A stretch of DNA of 64,000 bases, taken from NCBI GenBank assembly GCA_022432975.1, contig CM039508.1:18203330-18267329 (forward strand), read 5' to 3'. The stretch comes from Begonia masoniana. Its lineage: Eukaryota; Streptophyta; Magnoliopsida; Cucurbitales; Begoniaceae. The notes below the pieces were generated by a model. That model did no database searches. It saw only the letters and a program-made list of their open reading frames with translations, and was not told the DNA's origin. Numbering within the stretch: the stretch's first letter is position 1; each line of letters opens with the position of its first letter. Shown in pieces: positions 10,984 through 24,179 of this stretch. The translations under genes and the position numbers were made by a program.

Positions 10984-11794
10984 CTGTAATTTTAATTCCC
11001 AGTTCAAATAAACATCTTTCCATTTCTTTACCAATCGTTTCGCTCTTATGATTCAAAATCAGACAAAAATTAATAATCTTCTTATGCAATGTCCAATCAC
11101 TATCAATATAATGAGCAGTTAATACCATATAATTCAGATTTTGAATGGAAGTCCATGTATCGATAGTCAAGCATATTCGTTGAGATGCCTTTGTAAAGTA
11201 ATATTTCAACCTCATTTTTTTTTCTCATAGATACTAATAATATCTCGTGTAATGGTAGATCTAGAGGGTATAGAAAATTTTGGTTGCACATAGAGAGAAT
11301 ATGTTCTAAAACTCTTTCTTTCAACAAATTTTAGAGACAATTTATCAACAATAATCATCTTTACAAGCAATTCTCGACAATTTATAACACTAAAACATGA
11401 CAGATTTGGTCTAGTATTATCCATATTTTGATAGTTCAAGGTCTTTTGCTTCATATCATTAATTGCCAACAATTTTTTGCAACTTCGTATGTTTTTTCAA
11501 ATTTGATGTCGCATTCTTTGACACATGACATACATATGATTGTGAACAATAATTACATTTTGTCTTTGGTTTACTAGGACTAATGTTTTCAATCTCAGTA
11601 AAATGTTTCCAAAATTCTGAATTTTTTCTTTTGATTCGACCACAATTAAAAGTATGAGGAGGAGCCTCTATAGTTTCAATTTCATCAATATTTAATAGAA
11701 AATTGCAAATCAATAACCTATAATCACCATGCACATAACAGACCCAAATAGTGAACAAAATATGCACATTGTCATTCAAATTTAATTTGCACAC
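10984..11794 (-). pseudogene. hAT relic 1 transposase, BED zinc finger and N-terminal part
   Basis: On the minus strand from about 11640 there is a BED finger (FWKHFTEIE..., KTKCNYCSQSYVCHVSKN, TSNLKKHTK). FSVINCRELLVKMIIVD and YVQPKFSIPSR follow, then RICLTIDTWTSIQNLNYMV, TAHYIDSDW and KSETIGKEMERCLFELGIK. The order matches RICESLEEPER-type transposases. Pieces lie in different frames, so at least three frameshifts are present. It continues into 9863-8668 after the nested element. Confidence 0.8.
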
Positions 11795-13544
11795 TAAACA
11801 TGTCTTTCAATTGAACAAAAGATACATACACTCACATTGAACATCCTAAGCAGACAATTGTAAATCAATAATTTATAAAACCAAACAAAATGAGAACATC
11901 TAAATTTAATAAGTACACTAACCGTGAACAAAAAAATATGTACATTCAAAGTCAAACTAATTTAATTAGTAATATATATACAACAAGAAATATCCAGATA
12001 CTACAAATAAGCACAAAAATTCAAAACTTTATAAACGTTCAAGAATCTAGACTTCCAAATTCTTCTTTGTGTTGGATTTGAGGAATGTGTATAGACACGA
12101 TTGAAGATCACTAATAGTTGTTAGTCTAATAGGGATTATGATGGGCTGTTTGAGTAGTTGGAAATATCTGAACAACTTTTGGTTTATTTTCTTTTGATCT
12201 GCATGTCTTCATGGTCTATGTAAAATATGATATGGTTTTAGATCAAGTTATTTGATATGTTATAACACTGCTTTGCATCGTGGTGTTAAAAATTAGAATA
12301 AAAAATTATCCCTGATGAGGGCTTGATATTTGAATATAGAATCAATTTTTTCTAGTAGAATCTATAATAGGATGTGCTGAAATAAAAAATTTGGACTTAC
12401 TATCATTGAAATTCGATATGCACACTAGCAACATACATTTGATTGTCGAAATTGAAATCTTCCTAGTCCAGTCCTCGGGTTCTAATTCTTAAACCAGAAA
12501 ATTCTGATTTTTTCGATGAATCACTGAATGTTTGTTTTAAAGCTGGAGAATCAGTCAACAATATAATTATTAAGCGATTACATGTAGAAACTAGAAAGAG
12601 ACGGTTATATTTGTGATGAACACTAGCAAACATTTTGTTGGAAAAACTAGGTTAGATTTAAGTTGTAAATGACCTTAAATGATAAAGTTCAATTTACATT
12701 TTACCTTAAATGAAATGCAGATAAAAGAAAATATTCATACTTAACAAATGAAAGAAAAATCAAAAGAAATAAAACACTTGCCTCTACTAACTTGTCATTT
12801 GAGTCTAAACCCTATCCATTTTGCCCCTCGTCATCCCTAGATTATTTCCTAAAAAAATAGTAGTTGATGAATGCGAGTTCACCAGACTCAAATGATAATT
12901 TCTACTTTGACATTCAATATTTTTTTATTAGTACTATGATTTTTATCATATTAATGTTTTTTCATAAAAAAAAAAGTTCAATGAATCTTTAGTGGGGCAT
13001 TTCTGAAAACATTGTCGCAAACGCTTTTTCAATGAAAATCATCATTTAAAAAAAACATGATCACACGTAACTAAAAATCAAAATAGTCAAACAGCTGCAT
13101 ATAGCACAAACTTGACCTTGATTTCATGACATGATCCTAATCAAATTTAAGGACTTTGATCCTAGGATACGACCCCCAACTATCTTGACTATCTTTTTCG
13201 GCTCATTTTGGGTCGGGTTCTTCGTCGTTCGTATCGGTCCCACTTGAGGTCATGACAAAAACAATTTTTAAATTTTTATTTTATTTCTCCTAGTTGGGTT
13301 TTGGTTCATGAGTTTGATTTAAACTTTTTTATTATGTTTTAAAATTACACTGAAAAATGAAAAAAAATAATAATAATAATAATAACAATATTAATTTTGA
13401 GTTGAACTTTAAAGTTGTTTAGAGTTTGAACCATTTGCTTTACAATCACTCTGACTTCATCAAGTGCCAACCGCTTAATCTCGGGTTTTCAATCACAAAA
13501 CCAATCAAACTCCATAATGCGCTATGAACTATGATAGACATTAC
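11795..13544. other. AT-rich intergenic DNA with a short ATA microsatellite
   Basis: No gene is supported. An (AAT)n run lies near 13367-13390. This is where the missing far end of hAT relic 1 would be expected, but no GAACCG-type terminus is visible. Confidence 0.5.
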
Positions 13545-13554
13545 AAATGAGACA

Positions 13555-13745
13555 GTCGAACTGAGTCGAGTCTGAAAAATTCTGACTCATCGAGCTTACC
13601 GAGTTAAACGAGTCGAGTCTGGCTACCCTATCGAGTTCATTCAACAAAAAAAAAAATTGACCTAAGTCGACTCATTAGCCACTGAGTAAAATAAATCAAG
13701 TCGAACTAGTTAAACGAAGTTTAATGAACCGAGATTAACGAGTCA
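13555..13745. mobile_element. Orphan hAT-like subterminal region with GAGTC/CGAGT repeats
   Basis: Clustered GAGTCGAGTC and GTTAAACGAG motifs occur with the same internal order as the left end of the 9864-10983 element. Both have an AAC-polyA-TT step followed by an ATTAGCCAC/TTGAGCCAC motif. It looks like a diverged end of a related hAT element. No partner end or TSD was found. Confidence 0.45.
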
Positions 13746-14980
13746 AGCATACATAAATAATTATATTTTATATCAATATATTACATTTCTTTTAATTTAA
13801 TTATTAAAACTAGGATAATTATCAAAATGGCTATGAAGTAAAGGATATTTTTAATTGATACCTCAACTTTAAATTTTTTTAATTGGCACCTCATAGTTTA
13901 AGAGATTAACAATGAATATCTTGTCATTAAAGGCATTTAGATTTTTGGTTAAAATCCATGCTCTCTCTGATCAAACCTACCACACAAAAGAAAGCTACGC
14001 CCCATATCTCCCTCTCTTTGCTCCAAAAACAGCCATTGACACTCTCTCCTCTTATCTCTTTCACTCTTCATTTCTTCTTCTTCATGGCCTTCGAAATATG
14101 GGCACCCAAACTCAAGTCAACAATATCAAACGGGTCAGAATTTGAGCTCCAATCTTCGGTCAAATAAAGTCTCTGATGACGATGTTGAAAATGGAAATTG
14201 GTCGTCATCTTCCTCGCCGTAAAACTTTGATATGGATATCATCACTGAGTTTTGATAATTTCTCGAACTGTTTGTTTTGTCTGTAATTACTAATTATAGA
14301 GAAGAAGATTATGTTAAAAACTACCGCGAATATGCTTCCTCCATTGTACCTATTAGAAAAAAAATGATGTTGCTGTATCAAAATCAATGTTTTTTTTTTC
14401 AAATTAACTGTTCCAAAATCTTGATTTGCTAAAAACTTACCATCCTTCTTTGATTCCGATCTGAGAGAAAAAGTTGTGTGACCGAGGAGAATGAGAATCA
14501 TCAGATCTTTTAAAGCTTCCGAAGCGAAGAAGAAGAAGCTCTTTGCTGGCAGCGTCCTGTAACTGTTCAAACCAAATATTGTAAATGGCGAAATGCAGAA
14601 TTTTGAATCTAAAGAACGAGTTGAATTGTTTGACTGCTGTACTGGATGAAAAAGAAGAGCAAGAATTGCCGCAAGAGAGAAGGTTGGAAGTTAAAGGCAA
14701 GCGAAAACAAGGAAGGAGTAAGGTGGCAAGTGAAAAAGAGGGAGGAATAAGGTGGAAATTTTACTCTTGACCAGGGAAAAAAATCTGAAGGGAGAAATGG
14801 TGAAAGAAGAGTGAAGACAGGGGGACGGAGAGAGTTTTAATTGAAAGTCTGACAGAGTAAACGAAAATGTTTCCGTTTTCAACATCTAAATTATGGAAAA
14901 CGTCTCAATTATTTTATTAATATAAAAAATGACAAGTAACTTGAAAAAACTTATTCGAGATGAATCAATAAAAAAATATA
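13746..14980. other. Unidentified stretch, CT-rich then GA-rich blocks
   Basis: It contains a phrase about 13855-13900 (ACCTCAACTTTAAATTTTTT, GCACCTCATAGTTTAAGAG) resembling uncharacterised plant repeat termini, a CT-rich block near 14010-14090 and a GA-rich block near 14640-14840. Short open stretches show no known domain. No gene is called. Confidence 0.35.
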
Positions 14981-15461
14981 AGGAAAAGTTCAATTTAGCC
15001 CTCAACGTATGGGGTCAGTGGTCATTTGGTCTCTAACGTTTATTTTTAACCAAATCAGACCCTATCGTATATACTGTTTGCAATTCAAACTCTCACGTTA
15101 AATTTGGCACGTACTCTGCACGTGCGCTGCTAAAATCCCAAAATATTATCATTTTCTCCCGAAATTCCTAAAGTAAAAGTTAAATTTGTCCGAAATCTCT
15201 ATCGTAAATTCAAATTGGAATAATGAGAGATAGTTTAGTGTATGTTTTTAAGGTGAATTTAACTTTTACTTTAGGGATTTCAAGAGAAAATGAGAGTATT
15301 TTGAGGTTTTAGCAGCGCACGTGGAGAGCACGTGTCAAATTTAACGGGAGAGTTTGAATTGCAAACGGTGTATACGATAGGGTTGGATTGGGTTAAAAAT
15401 AAACGTTAGGGACCAAATGACCATTGACCCCATACGTTGAGGGCTAAATTGAACTTTTTTC
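14981..15461. mobile_element. Mutator-type foldback MITE with 9-bp TSD
   Basis: The two arms (14981-about 15200 and about 15245-15461) are inverted copies over their whole length. Examples are AGTTCAATTTAGCCCTCAAC with its complement at 15432-15452, and CTAAAGTAAAAGTTAAATT (15170) with its complement at 15257-15275. Flanking 9-mers AAAAATATA (14972-14980 and 15462-15470) are identical. Long TIRs and a 9-bp TSD are the Mutator signature. It has no coding capacity and would fold into one long hairpin. Confidence 0.8.
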
Positions 15462-15639
15462 AAAAATATATCATTGTCAATTTGAAACTTGCATCACTAC
15501 AAATTATATCAATTTCAACTAGGTTTGCACATATCTAATTGTCAATAATTTGCAACATGTCAAAAAAGTTACAAGTTCATAAAATTTCTTCAAATTATAA
15601 TACAAAATAAATAAATCAAAATCTAATCTTCAACATTTA

Positions 15640-15810
15640 AATTTTTAAATTTTTTAGTATTTTGTCATATCGTTGTTGATCTCTCATCATGACGTCATTA
15701 CAATTTTTGATACAGATGAGTTGTCATCTTCGTTCGTCGTACACACTTCTACCTTCACTAAAAGCAGACTCTGTTGTTACGCTAGAGACCAAAGGCGTTA
15801 GTAGATCACG
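15640..15810 (-). pseudogene. hAT relic 2 transposase, C-terminal dimerisation end
   Basis: The minus strand reads (MT)RDLLTPLVSSVTTESAFS followed by EGRSVYDERR, the hAT dimerisation signature. The reading frame enters from the other side of E1: its first residues are encoded by the TCACG target site and by 58615 onward. E1 therefore inserted inside this transposase. Confidence 0.75.
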
Positions 15811-15988
15811 TGTAACACCCGACATTTTGCCTATGTAATTATTCCCCAAATTATTTGGCGGGATTAATTTGATATTAATACAATGAATGTTTTATTAGAA
15901 ACCAAATCGACGGAGTTTATATTAAATTGAATAATGGAATAAAAACTAAACTAATGTGTAACTAAACAAAACCATTGGTTAGAGATGC

Positions 15989-16926
15989 ATGGAGGGGTGG
16001 TTTGGGAAGGAATTATGGTTGGTGGGAGGGAGCCAATGGATGGATGTCAAATGTCCAAAACTTGCTGAGAAATCTACCTCTTGTCTTCTCTTCTACGTAA
16101 ACCTCCATATTCTTCCTCTCCTCTCTGTTTCTCTCTTCCAGGCGACCAACAGTGATTTTAGCCTCAACTTTTTTCCTGTTTTCTTCATTTTTCTCCACCT
16201 AAGGTAATCTTCTAAGCTAGTTAGTAAGTATGAACAAGTCAAATGTTAGTTTTTTTGAAGTTTAGGTTAATGTCTGATTTTTGCATGCTATAGGTTCGCA
16301 AAATACAGTAGACGTGCGTACAAAGCTTGCTGCATTTCGGACAACAGGTCAGTTCATACACGTAGGTTGGCCCTTAAGGCCCTACATCACGGAGATACTA
16401 GGTTAAAAATGTCGTCGGGATTGTTGTTGTGTAGTTGGGTCGATGATTCGGCCATAAGTAAGTTTAGTGCCATGCTCAATGCATGGTTTATATTTCCTGT
16501 TATTTATGCGTGCTTTGAACTGTTTTTCCAGAATGTTAAATCCGTGCACAATGAATGTTCATGCATACACGTTTTTCCCGAAAGTCATGCAAATGTTTTC
16601 TGCACACGGTTTGAAGTTAAGAAAGTTAAACATGTACTGTAATGTTCGATTAAGTGCGGGACGGGGACAGGCCCCCTATTCTGTTATGTTCTTTATTCCT
16701 GTAATGTGCCTGATAGTGCACTCGCCAGTTCCCCTATAAGCCACACTTATACCCCCCTGACAGATAAAAGTAATGTAATGTAATGTCACTGTATTTCAAA
16801 AATTCATGCATAGCATATGTATCACTGCATTATATGTTCTTACTGAGCTTTAGGCTGATAGTTGAATTCCCTAATGTAGGTACGAATCCCGTGGATGAAG
16901 ATTTTGTGCCTCAGTCCGACGAATAG
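15989..16926 (+). other. E1 copy of the LTR mini-gene (exons a, b, c)
   Basis: Exon a has an ATG at 15989 and a donor after 16203 (AAG|GTAATC). Exon b is 16294-16347 (54 nt, CTATAG acceptor, CAACAG|GTCAGT donor). Exon c is 16880-16926 (47 nt, AATGTAG acceptor) and ends GACGAATAG. Exons b and c share a frame that ends in an acidic tail (VDEDFVPQSDE). The ATG frame of exon a arrives in a different phase and would stop soon after splicing, so this copy is probably broken or starts elsewhere. Confidence 0.4.
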
Positions 16927-17040
16927 GTGGTTGGTGGCGCGAGCTTTGCGACAGCCAGACATATTTCTGACCCGAGAGAGTGAAGTTTTTAAAAATGGAG
17001 TTCATGTTAGTATAGTTTCTGTTGGAATTTTAAAACGATG

Positions 17041-19223
17041 TGTAACGCCCCGAGTTATCTGAACCCGGTTCGTCACACAATGCCCGTACATGACTAAAAA
17101 TTTCAACCGTATTTTTTTTTTAAAACTTGCAGCGGAAATCATTTAAGCAAAAATAGAATTAGACAAAGCCATAAAAACAATGTTAACATAATCGTTGGAA
17201 ATATTAAGAAGTAATCGGCCAATAGGAAATAGAAGTTTAAATTGAAATACTTGAGGTGTCACAGAGGTCAAACGGATCTGCCGATTAATAAAGTCAACGG
17301 AAGAAGCAGAAACAGAAAATAGAAGGCTTCTGCCGATGACGTCAGCCAAATGAAAAACAAAGGACATCTCTCGGTAGACTGTATCTACCGGTGGCTAAAC
17401 GACAAAATACACTCTACATCTTCCGATGACGTCAGCCAGATGATTTCCTTCATCCGATCGACTTTGTTCTACATCCATCGGTGACTAAACGACAAGAGTC
17501 TTCCTACACCTACCGACGACGTCAGCACGCATCTGCCGATGAGTTTACTGAGACATCATCCGATAGACTTAAACCTACACCTTCCGATTGAGTAGACTGC
17601 ATACGCCGATCACTAAACGACAAACTCTCTACTTATATTTTTCGATAGGCACATAACTATAACCCGACATCTACCGATGGACTTCATCTACCGATAGTGA
17701 ACAAAATAACATCTTCCGATAAAACAAGCTACATATACCGATCACTAAACGACATATTTCGTTCTATATCATCCGATGGCTTCCACTGAAGACATCTTCC
17801 AATAGACAACAGAACAACAACTCAACCTCTGCCGATAGACTTCATCTAACGATAGAGAACAGAACCACATCTCATCTACTCCTTGGTATACAAACACGAC
17901 TCTAACTACAGAAAGAATTTACTCACTTCACTGAAACCATTCAAAAACATTTCAAACCATTACAATACTAAAAATCCAGTGAGTGCCAACATTAAATACC
18001 AACATAATACTATTAACAGGAAAATCTCGAAATTGTATTCAAAACATTGAAATCACTACTGTCATGAAAACTCAATATACTTAAATTGAAACACTGTCAA
18101 CTAAACTTTCACACCAACAGACATCAGTTAATCCGCCTCATCAGTATACCAGTTCGAGACAGAGAAGTGCTCCTCCAACCCCATCTATTCGTCAGTAAAC
18201 TCAGAGAATTCACCTGCAGTATCCTCAACACCTACATCACAAAACTCATCTATTAGCCTAATGCTAAGTAAGTAAAGCAATAATGAAATGATATGCTGAA
18301 ACTTAAATCCTGAATATGCAGTTTCTACTTTCTCATCTCAGTTGCACATCGTTTGTTTACTGATCAGATCCCTTGATTCCCTTGGGAGTGGGATCAATTC
18401 TCCCAATGTCATACATCATCTTCATCAGTTAAGGGGTGGATGAAGTCCCTTAATAGCTATTCTGATCCCTCAGTTCCCTTGGGAGTGGGATCAGTTCTCC
18501 CAATGTCATAAATCCTCTTCATCAGTTAAGGGGTGGATTAGTTCCCTTAACCGCCAATGCATTTCAATCTGTACTTGCCTTTCCATAATGATGCATGAAA
18601 GTTCATTTTCGTATTCTTTCAAAAACATGATGCATAACATACAGAAAATACTCAAACATACATAAACCTACTGTTTTGTGATGTAGGCCCGAGGGCACAC
18701 ACAATACTTCACTTACCTGGCTTCACCGAGAGTTCCTGGTGGTAGGATATTCCAAGAGCTGGCTCACCTAAAACATAAGCACAGCATTACTAAACTTCAT
18801 TCTAAACATTAGGAAATCTAAAGGGCTAGTTCTAAGGGTTCTGTTCTTCGCCATTCCCGATTCATCGCTAAACCCCAAATCCCATCCCTCACTCTCTGTA
18901 CTTCCAAAATGCACACATAGCCATCCACCAGTTATCTAGACACTAAAAACAGCAAGTAATCGAATCAAAACTCACCTTGGTTGTGGGGGGGGAAATCGCC
19001 TAGGGGGATTCCGTCGAGCTGAGAGGTAAAAAGAAATGAAACAGTGGCGGCTACTCACACTGGACTCTTCCTTAAATACGTTATCCACTATGTAAAAATT
19101 CTAATTACCATCATGCCCTCGCCTGAACATTTATTAACCTAATCAATAACTCCCCCAACCCTTCTATAAAAGTACATCATAAATAATAAATTAAATTTTG
19201 GTTCAATGGAACCGGGTGCTACA
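17041..19223 (-). repeat. E3 3' LTR
   Basis: 2183 bp, near-identical to 23898-26075. It contains the motif array (about 17330-17870) and an exon c copy near 18191-18237. Confidence 0.92.
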
Positions 19224-19226
19224 ATC

Positions 19227-19242
19227 TACCCTCCTTAAAAGA
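19227..19242 (-). other. E3 polypurine tract
   Basis: The minus strand reads TTTTAAGGAGGGTAG directly before the 3' LTR, the same as the E5 tract. Confidence 0.7.
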
Positions 19243-19258
19243 ATTTTGTCCTCAAAAT

Positions 19259-22200
19259 TCAGTACCTGAATAGTTCTGGATATTGGTCCATCATGTCCTG
19301 CTGGCGCTCCCAAGTTGTCTCCTCAATGTTCTGGTTATGCCATAAGACTTTTACCAGTGGAACTTCTTTGTTGCGTAATACCTTTACTGCATAATCTAAG
19401 ATTTTTACTGGTTTCTCCTCATAAGTAAGAGTAGGAAGGACTTCAATGTTCTGCTGTTCCACAATCTGTGATGAATCTCGTACACACTTCTTCAACATAG
19501 AAACATGGAACACACTGTGTATCCCTTCCATAGAATTCGGTAGCTGCAACTGGTAGGCTGCTCTCCCAACTCTCTTCAGAATAGTGAACGGTCCAATAAA
19601 TCTAGGGTTCAACTTGCCTCTCTTTCCAAATCTCGCGACTCCTTTGAAAGGTGACACCTTAAGGAAAACTTCATTACCAACATCAAATTCTAATTCTCTT
19701 CGTCTTTTGTCTGCATAGCTTTTCTGCCGGCTTTGAGCTGTTAAGATTCTTTGTCGGATAAGAGTAATCTTCTCCACTGTCTGCTGTACAATGTCAGGGC
19801 CAATCAGTTGTGCTTCTCCAGCCTCATCCCAATATAATGGAGATCTGCACTTTCGTCCATATAATGCCTCGTATGGTGCCATGCCTATTGTTGCTTGAAA
19901 ACTGTTATTATAAGAGAATTCAACCAATGGTAAATTCTTACTCCAAGAACCCTGAAATTCCAGTACACATGCACGAAGCATATCCTCCAACGTTTGGATA
20001 GTTCTCTCGGATTGTCCATCAGTTTGAGGATGAAAGGCTGTGCTAAAACTAAGCTGTGTTCCCATAGCCTTGTGCAAACTTTTCCAAAACTTAGATGTAA
20101 ATCTGGAGTCTCGGTCTGAAACTATGGTGCTTGGAACTCCATGCAGTCTAACAACTTCGTGCACATACAACTCAGCCAATTGATCCATCGAGTATGTTAT
20201 CTTCATTGGCAGAAAGTGAGCTGATTTGGTTAAACGATCAACTATTACCCAAATTGCATCGTGACCTTTTGCTGTTCTAGGTAATCCTATAACAAAATCC
20301 ATAGTTATTTGTTCCCATTTCCATTCGGGAACTGGTAAAGGTTGCAATGTTCCAGCAGGCCTCTGATGTTCAGCCTTGACTTGCTGGCAGACCAGACATG
20401 ACTCCACGTACTCCGCCACACTTCTCTTCATACCTGGCCACCAATAATGTTGCTTGAGATCTCTGTACATTTTCGTACCTCCAGGATGAACAGAAAGTCT
20501 GGAGGAATGTGCCTCAGATAGGATTTCTTTTCTAAGTTCGGTATCAGCCGGAACAAACCATCTATTTCGAAACTTGAGAATTCCATCAGCTGAGCAGTTG
20601 AAATCCGACTCGTCAGTAGAATCTATGCACAACTTATACTTATTGCATTCGGTGTCATTCATTTGAACTTCCTTTATTTTCTCCAAAATAGTTGGCCTCA
20701 AAGATATGGCCGAAAGCATGGCTGACACACTAGACACCGCCTCCAGGTTAAATCTTTGGAATTCTATCTCTAAAGCTATCGGTATTTCTAGAATCAATGC
20801 AGAGACTGAAGGAGTCACTCTACTCAAAGCATCAGCCACTACATTCGCCTTGCCAGGGTGGTACTTAATCTCGAAATCATAATCTTTGACAAACTCTAGC
20901 CACCTACGTTGCCTCATATTCAATTCCTTTTGCGTAAAAATGTATTTCAGACTTTTATGATCCGAAAATATCTCACAGGTTTGTCCATACAGGTAGTGCC
21001 TCCAAATCTTTAATGCAAAAACCACAGCAGCTAATTCTAAGTCATGTGTAGGGTAATTCTTCTCATGCACTTTTAACTGCCTAGAAGCATAAGCTATAAC
21101 CTTTCCATCTTGCATCAAAACACAACCAAGTCCAACTTTGGATGCATCACAATATATGCTGAACTTACCATTAACAACAGGAAGGGTCAGAATTGGAGCA
21201 TTGGTTAGTTTCTGCTTCAAGGTCTGGAAACTGGATTCACATTTATCAGTCCAATTATACTTCACATTTTTCCTTGTTAACATAGTAAGGGGTGTGACAA
21301 TCTTTGAAAATCCCTCGATGAATTTTCTATAATATCCTGCTAATCCAAGGAAACTTCGGATATCAGTGGCATTCTTCGGTTGGGGCCATTCCTTAACAGC
21401 TTGAACCTTGGCTGGATCAACAGATATCCCATCTCCAGAGATCACATGACCAAGAAAGTGAACTCTGTCCAACCAAAACTCACACTTAGAAAATTTGGCA
21501 TAAAGTTGGTGCTGCCTCAGCAATCCTAACACCAAGTTTAGGTGTCCTGCATGCTCCTCCTTAGTTTTAGAATAGATTAGAATGTCATCTATGAATACAA
21601 TGACAAACTTGTCCAAATACTCGTGAAACACCCTATTCATAAGATCCATGAAGGCTGCTGGCGCATTTGTCAAACCAAAAGACATAACCAAAAACTCATA
21701 ATGTCCATACCTTGTGCGAAAGGCAGTCTTTGGGATATCTTCAGATTTAACCTTCAACTGGTAATAACCGGACCTAAGGTCAATTTTAGAGAAAACTCTT
21801 GCACCCTTAAGCTGATCAAATAAATCATCAATCCTCGGCAGTGGATACTTGTTCTTGACAGTTAGCTTATTCAACTCTCTATAGTCTATGCACATACACA
21901 TTGATCCATCTTTCTTTTTGACAAAAAGGACAGGTGCACCCTATGGTGAAAAGCTAGGGCATATGAACCCCTTCTCCAACAAATCCACTAACTGTTTCTT
22001 CAATTCTTTAAGTTCTGTTGGTGCTAGTCTATATGGATTTTTAGACACAGGCTCGGCGCCAGGGTAAACATCTACCACAAACTCAATTTCCCTATCTGGT
22101 GGCAAGCCAGGAAGGTCATCTAGAAATACTTCTGGAAAATCTTGGACAACTAAAACATTTTTGGGGCTTGATTCTTCTACTAGCTGCGTGTCTAAGACAT

Positions 22201-23778
22201 TGGCCAAAAAGCACAAATACTCTCTGCATGGGGAGGGTCTACAATCGGCAGAAGCCATCACAGTCATTTCCTTACTCCTCTTCAGAGCTTGGAAGGTATG
22301 GTTCAAACCACTAGGGGGTTGAAAACTAACAATTCCAGCCTACAATCTATTGTGGCATAATGTTTAAACAACCAATCCATTCCTAGGATCACATCAAATC
22401 CCATTATGTCCATAACAATGAGATCAGCAGGCAAATTCATGTTCCCTACTAACACCACACTATCAGGCATCATTTGATTGGAGTGCATGTGCTCACCAGA
22501 AGGTAATGCTACATTAAACACATGCTCAGAAGGAGTAAACCGTACATCTAACTTATTCGCAAATGCAGAGGCTATAAAAGAATGAGTTGCACCCGAATCT
22601 ATCAAAGTAAAAGCAGGTATAGAGTTAATCAATATAGTACCTGACACTACAGCAGGCTGGTCCTCATCACCAGACTCCATCATGGAGAATATTCTTGGCT
22701 TAATCCTGGCAGGGCCACCCTTCAAAGCTGGGCAATCTCTGTTGGTATGGCCAACCTTGTTGCAATGGAAACATCGAACGACCCGGGGCTTTGGGCAATC
22801 CTTGTACAAGTGTCCAACCTCTTCGCAGTTGAAGCACTTACTCGATCCAAATCTACACTCGCCCGGGTGATTCTTCAAACACTTTGGGCACTGAGGGAAC
22901 GTCTTGGTGTCTGGTACCTTCTTTCCTATCCCTTGGCTGTGCTGGCCTTCATTGGACCTCTTCACCCCTCTCTGCGGCGGTGGTTGAACAAACTTTCTCG
23001 GGGTTTCCTTTAGTCCAGCACATTTCAATTCAGCTTCTTCCACCTCCAATGCTGTGGACACAACATCACTGAAGGGCAAACCTTTATAACCCGAAAACTT
23101 GACCCCTCTGTACATTTCTGGTTTCAGTCCATTCATGAATTGAAACACCTTATCTTCATTTCGGTGAACAAGGTGTCCAGCGAACCTGGACAGAGACTCG
23201 AATTGTCTAACGTATTCTGCCACAGACCCTGTCTGCTTCAAGTTCAAAAACTCTACCTTCTTTGCTGCCTGGACTGTGCTATTAAAATATTTCTCATAGA
23301 AGGTGTCCTTGAACTGCGACCAAGACATCGCTGAGACATCGGTGGTGGTCTCGATTGTCTCCCACCAAAGTTGAGCATCACCGGCAAAATGGAACGTGGC
23401 CAACGTGACTTTGTCTCCTTCACCAACATTGGCACACCTGAACATACTCTCAATTTTCCTAAGCCACTCCTCAGCGACAATCGGATTGGATGACTTTCCA
23501 TCAAATGTGGGTGGCTGAAGTCTTCGGAATCGGTCTCCTGAATGCTCATTGCTAGAACCTGAGTTGGCACTCCCCTGTACCTCTCGGTTCAGCAACACCC
23601 CCAACTGATCGGACTGCTGACGCACTAAGTCTGTTTGTTGACGTACCAAGTCTGTTAGTTGTCTAATAACACTAGGTTCCTCCTCACTCCTCAAGTTTGG
23701 CATTTCCCTCGGTATCCTAGGTCTTCCTGGGCGTCTGGCCATTAAACTGACTTCCTGTACAAGGTTAACTATGTTCAT
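19259..23778 (-). pseudogene. E3 gag-pol polyprotein, one frameshift and one stop
   Basis: Gag begins at 23778 (MNIVNLVQEV) and holds the FDGKSSNPIVAEEWLRKIE core and two CCHC knuckles (CFNCEEVGHLYKDC, CFHCNKVGHTNRDC). Protease has DSGATHSF. A one-base deletion near 22330 shifts the frame after the protease, and TAG at 21938-21940 replaces the tryptophan of the SPWG motif at the RT start. RT (FIDDILIYS), RNase H ([10 protein letters not shown]), integrase (H/C knuckle, [25 protein letters not shown]) and a chromodomain-like end ([15 protein letters not shown]) then run open to 19259. The two lesions make it non-autonomous. Confidence 0.93.
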
Positions 23779-23882
23779 AAATATCTAATTACTGAGGCTA
23801 ACATAAACACTTACAGTTGTTGGAGTACTTCCATGCGACGATTGGCACTGATGAGTAATCTTTTGAACGGTTTAACTGAATG

Positions 23883-23894
23883 TCTCTGATACCA
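23883..23894 (-). other. E3 primer-binding site
   Basis: The minus strand reads TGGTATCAGAGA, complementary to initiator Met tRNA, three bases inside the 5' LTR. Confidence 0.85.
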
Positions 23895-24179
23895 CACTGT
23901 AACGCCCCGAGTTATCTGAACCCGGTTCGTCACACAATGCCCGTACATGACTAAAAATTTCAACCGTATTTTTTTTTAAAACTTGCAGCGGAAATCATTT
24001 AAGCAAAAATAGAATTAGACAAAGCCATAGAAACAATGTTAACATAATCGTTGGAAATATTAAGAAGTAATCGGCCAATAGGAAATAGAAGTTTAAATTG
24101 AAATACTTGAGGTGTCACAGAGGTCAAACGGATCTGCCGATTAATAAAGTCAACGGAAGAAGCAGAAACAGAAAATAGA

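Noticed and set aside
13912..14167. Two overlapping 70-77 codon ORFs in a CT-rich block
   Set aside because: Overlapping frames over low-complexity CT-rich DNA, with no motif and no splice context.
22682..23570. Several plus-strand ORFs of 60-105 codons across E3 gag
   Set aside because: They are antisense shadows of the minus-strand gag with its zinc knuckles.
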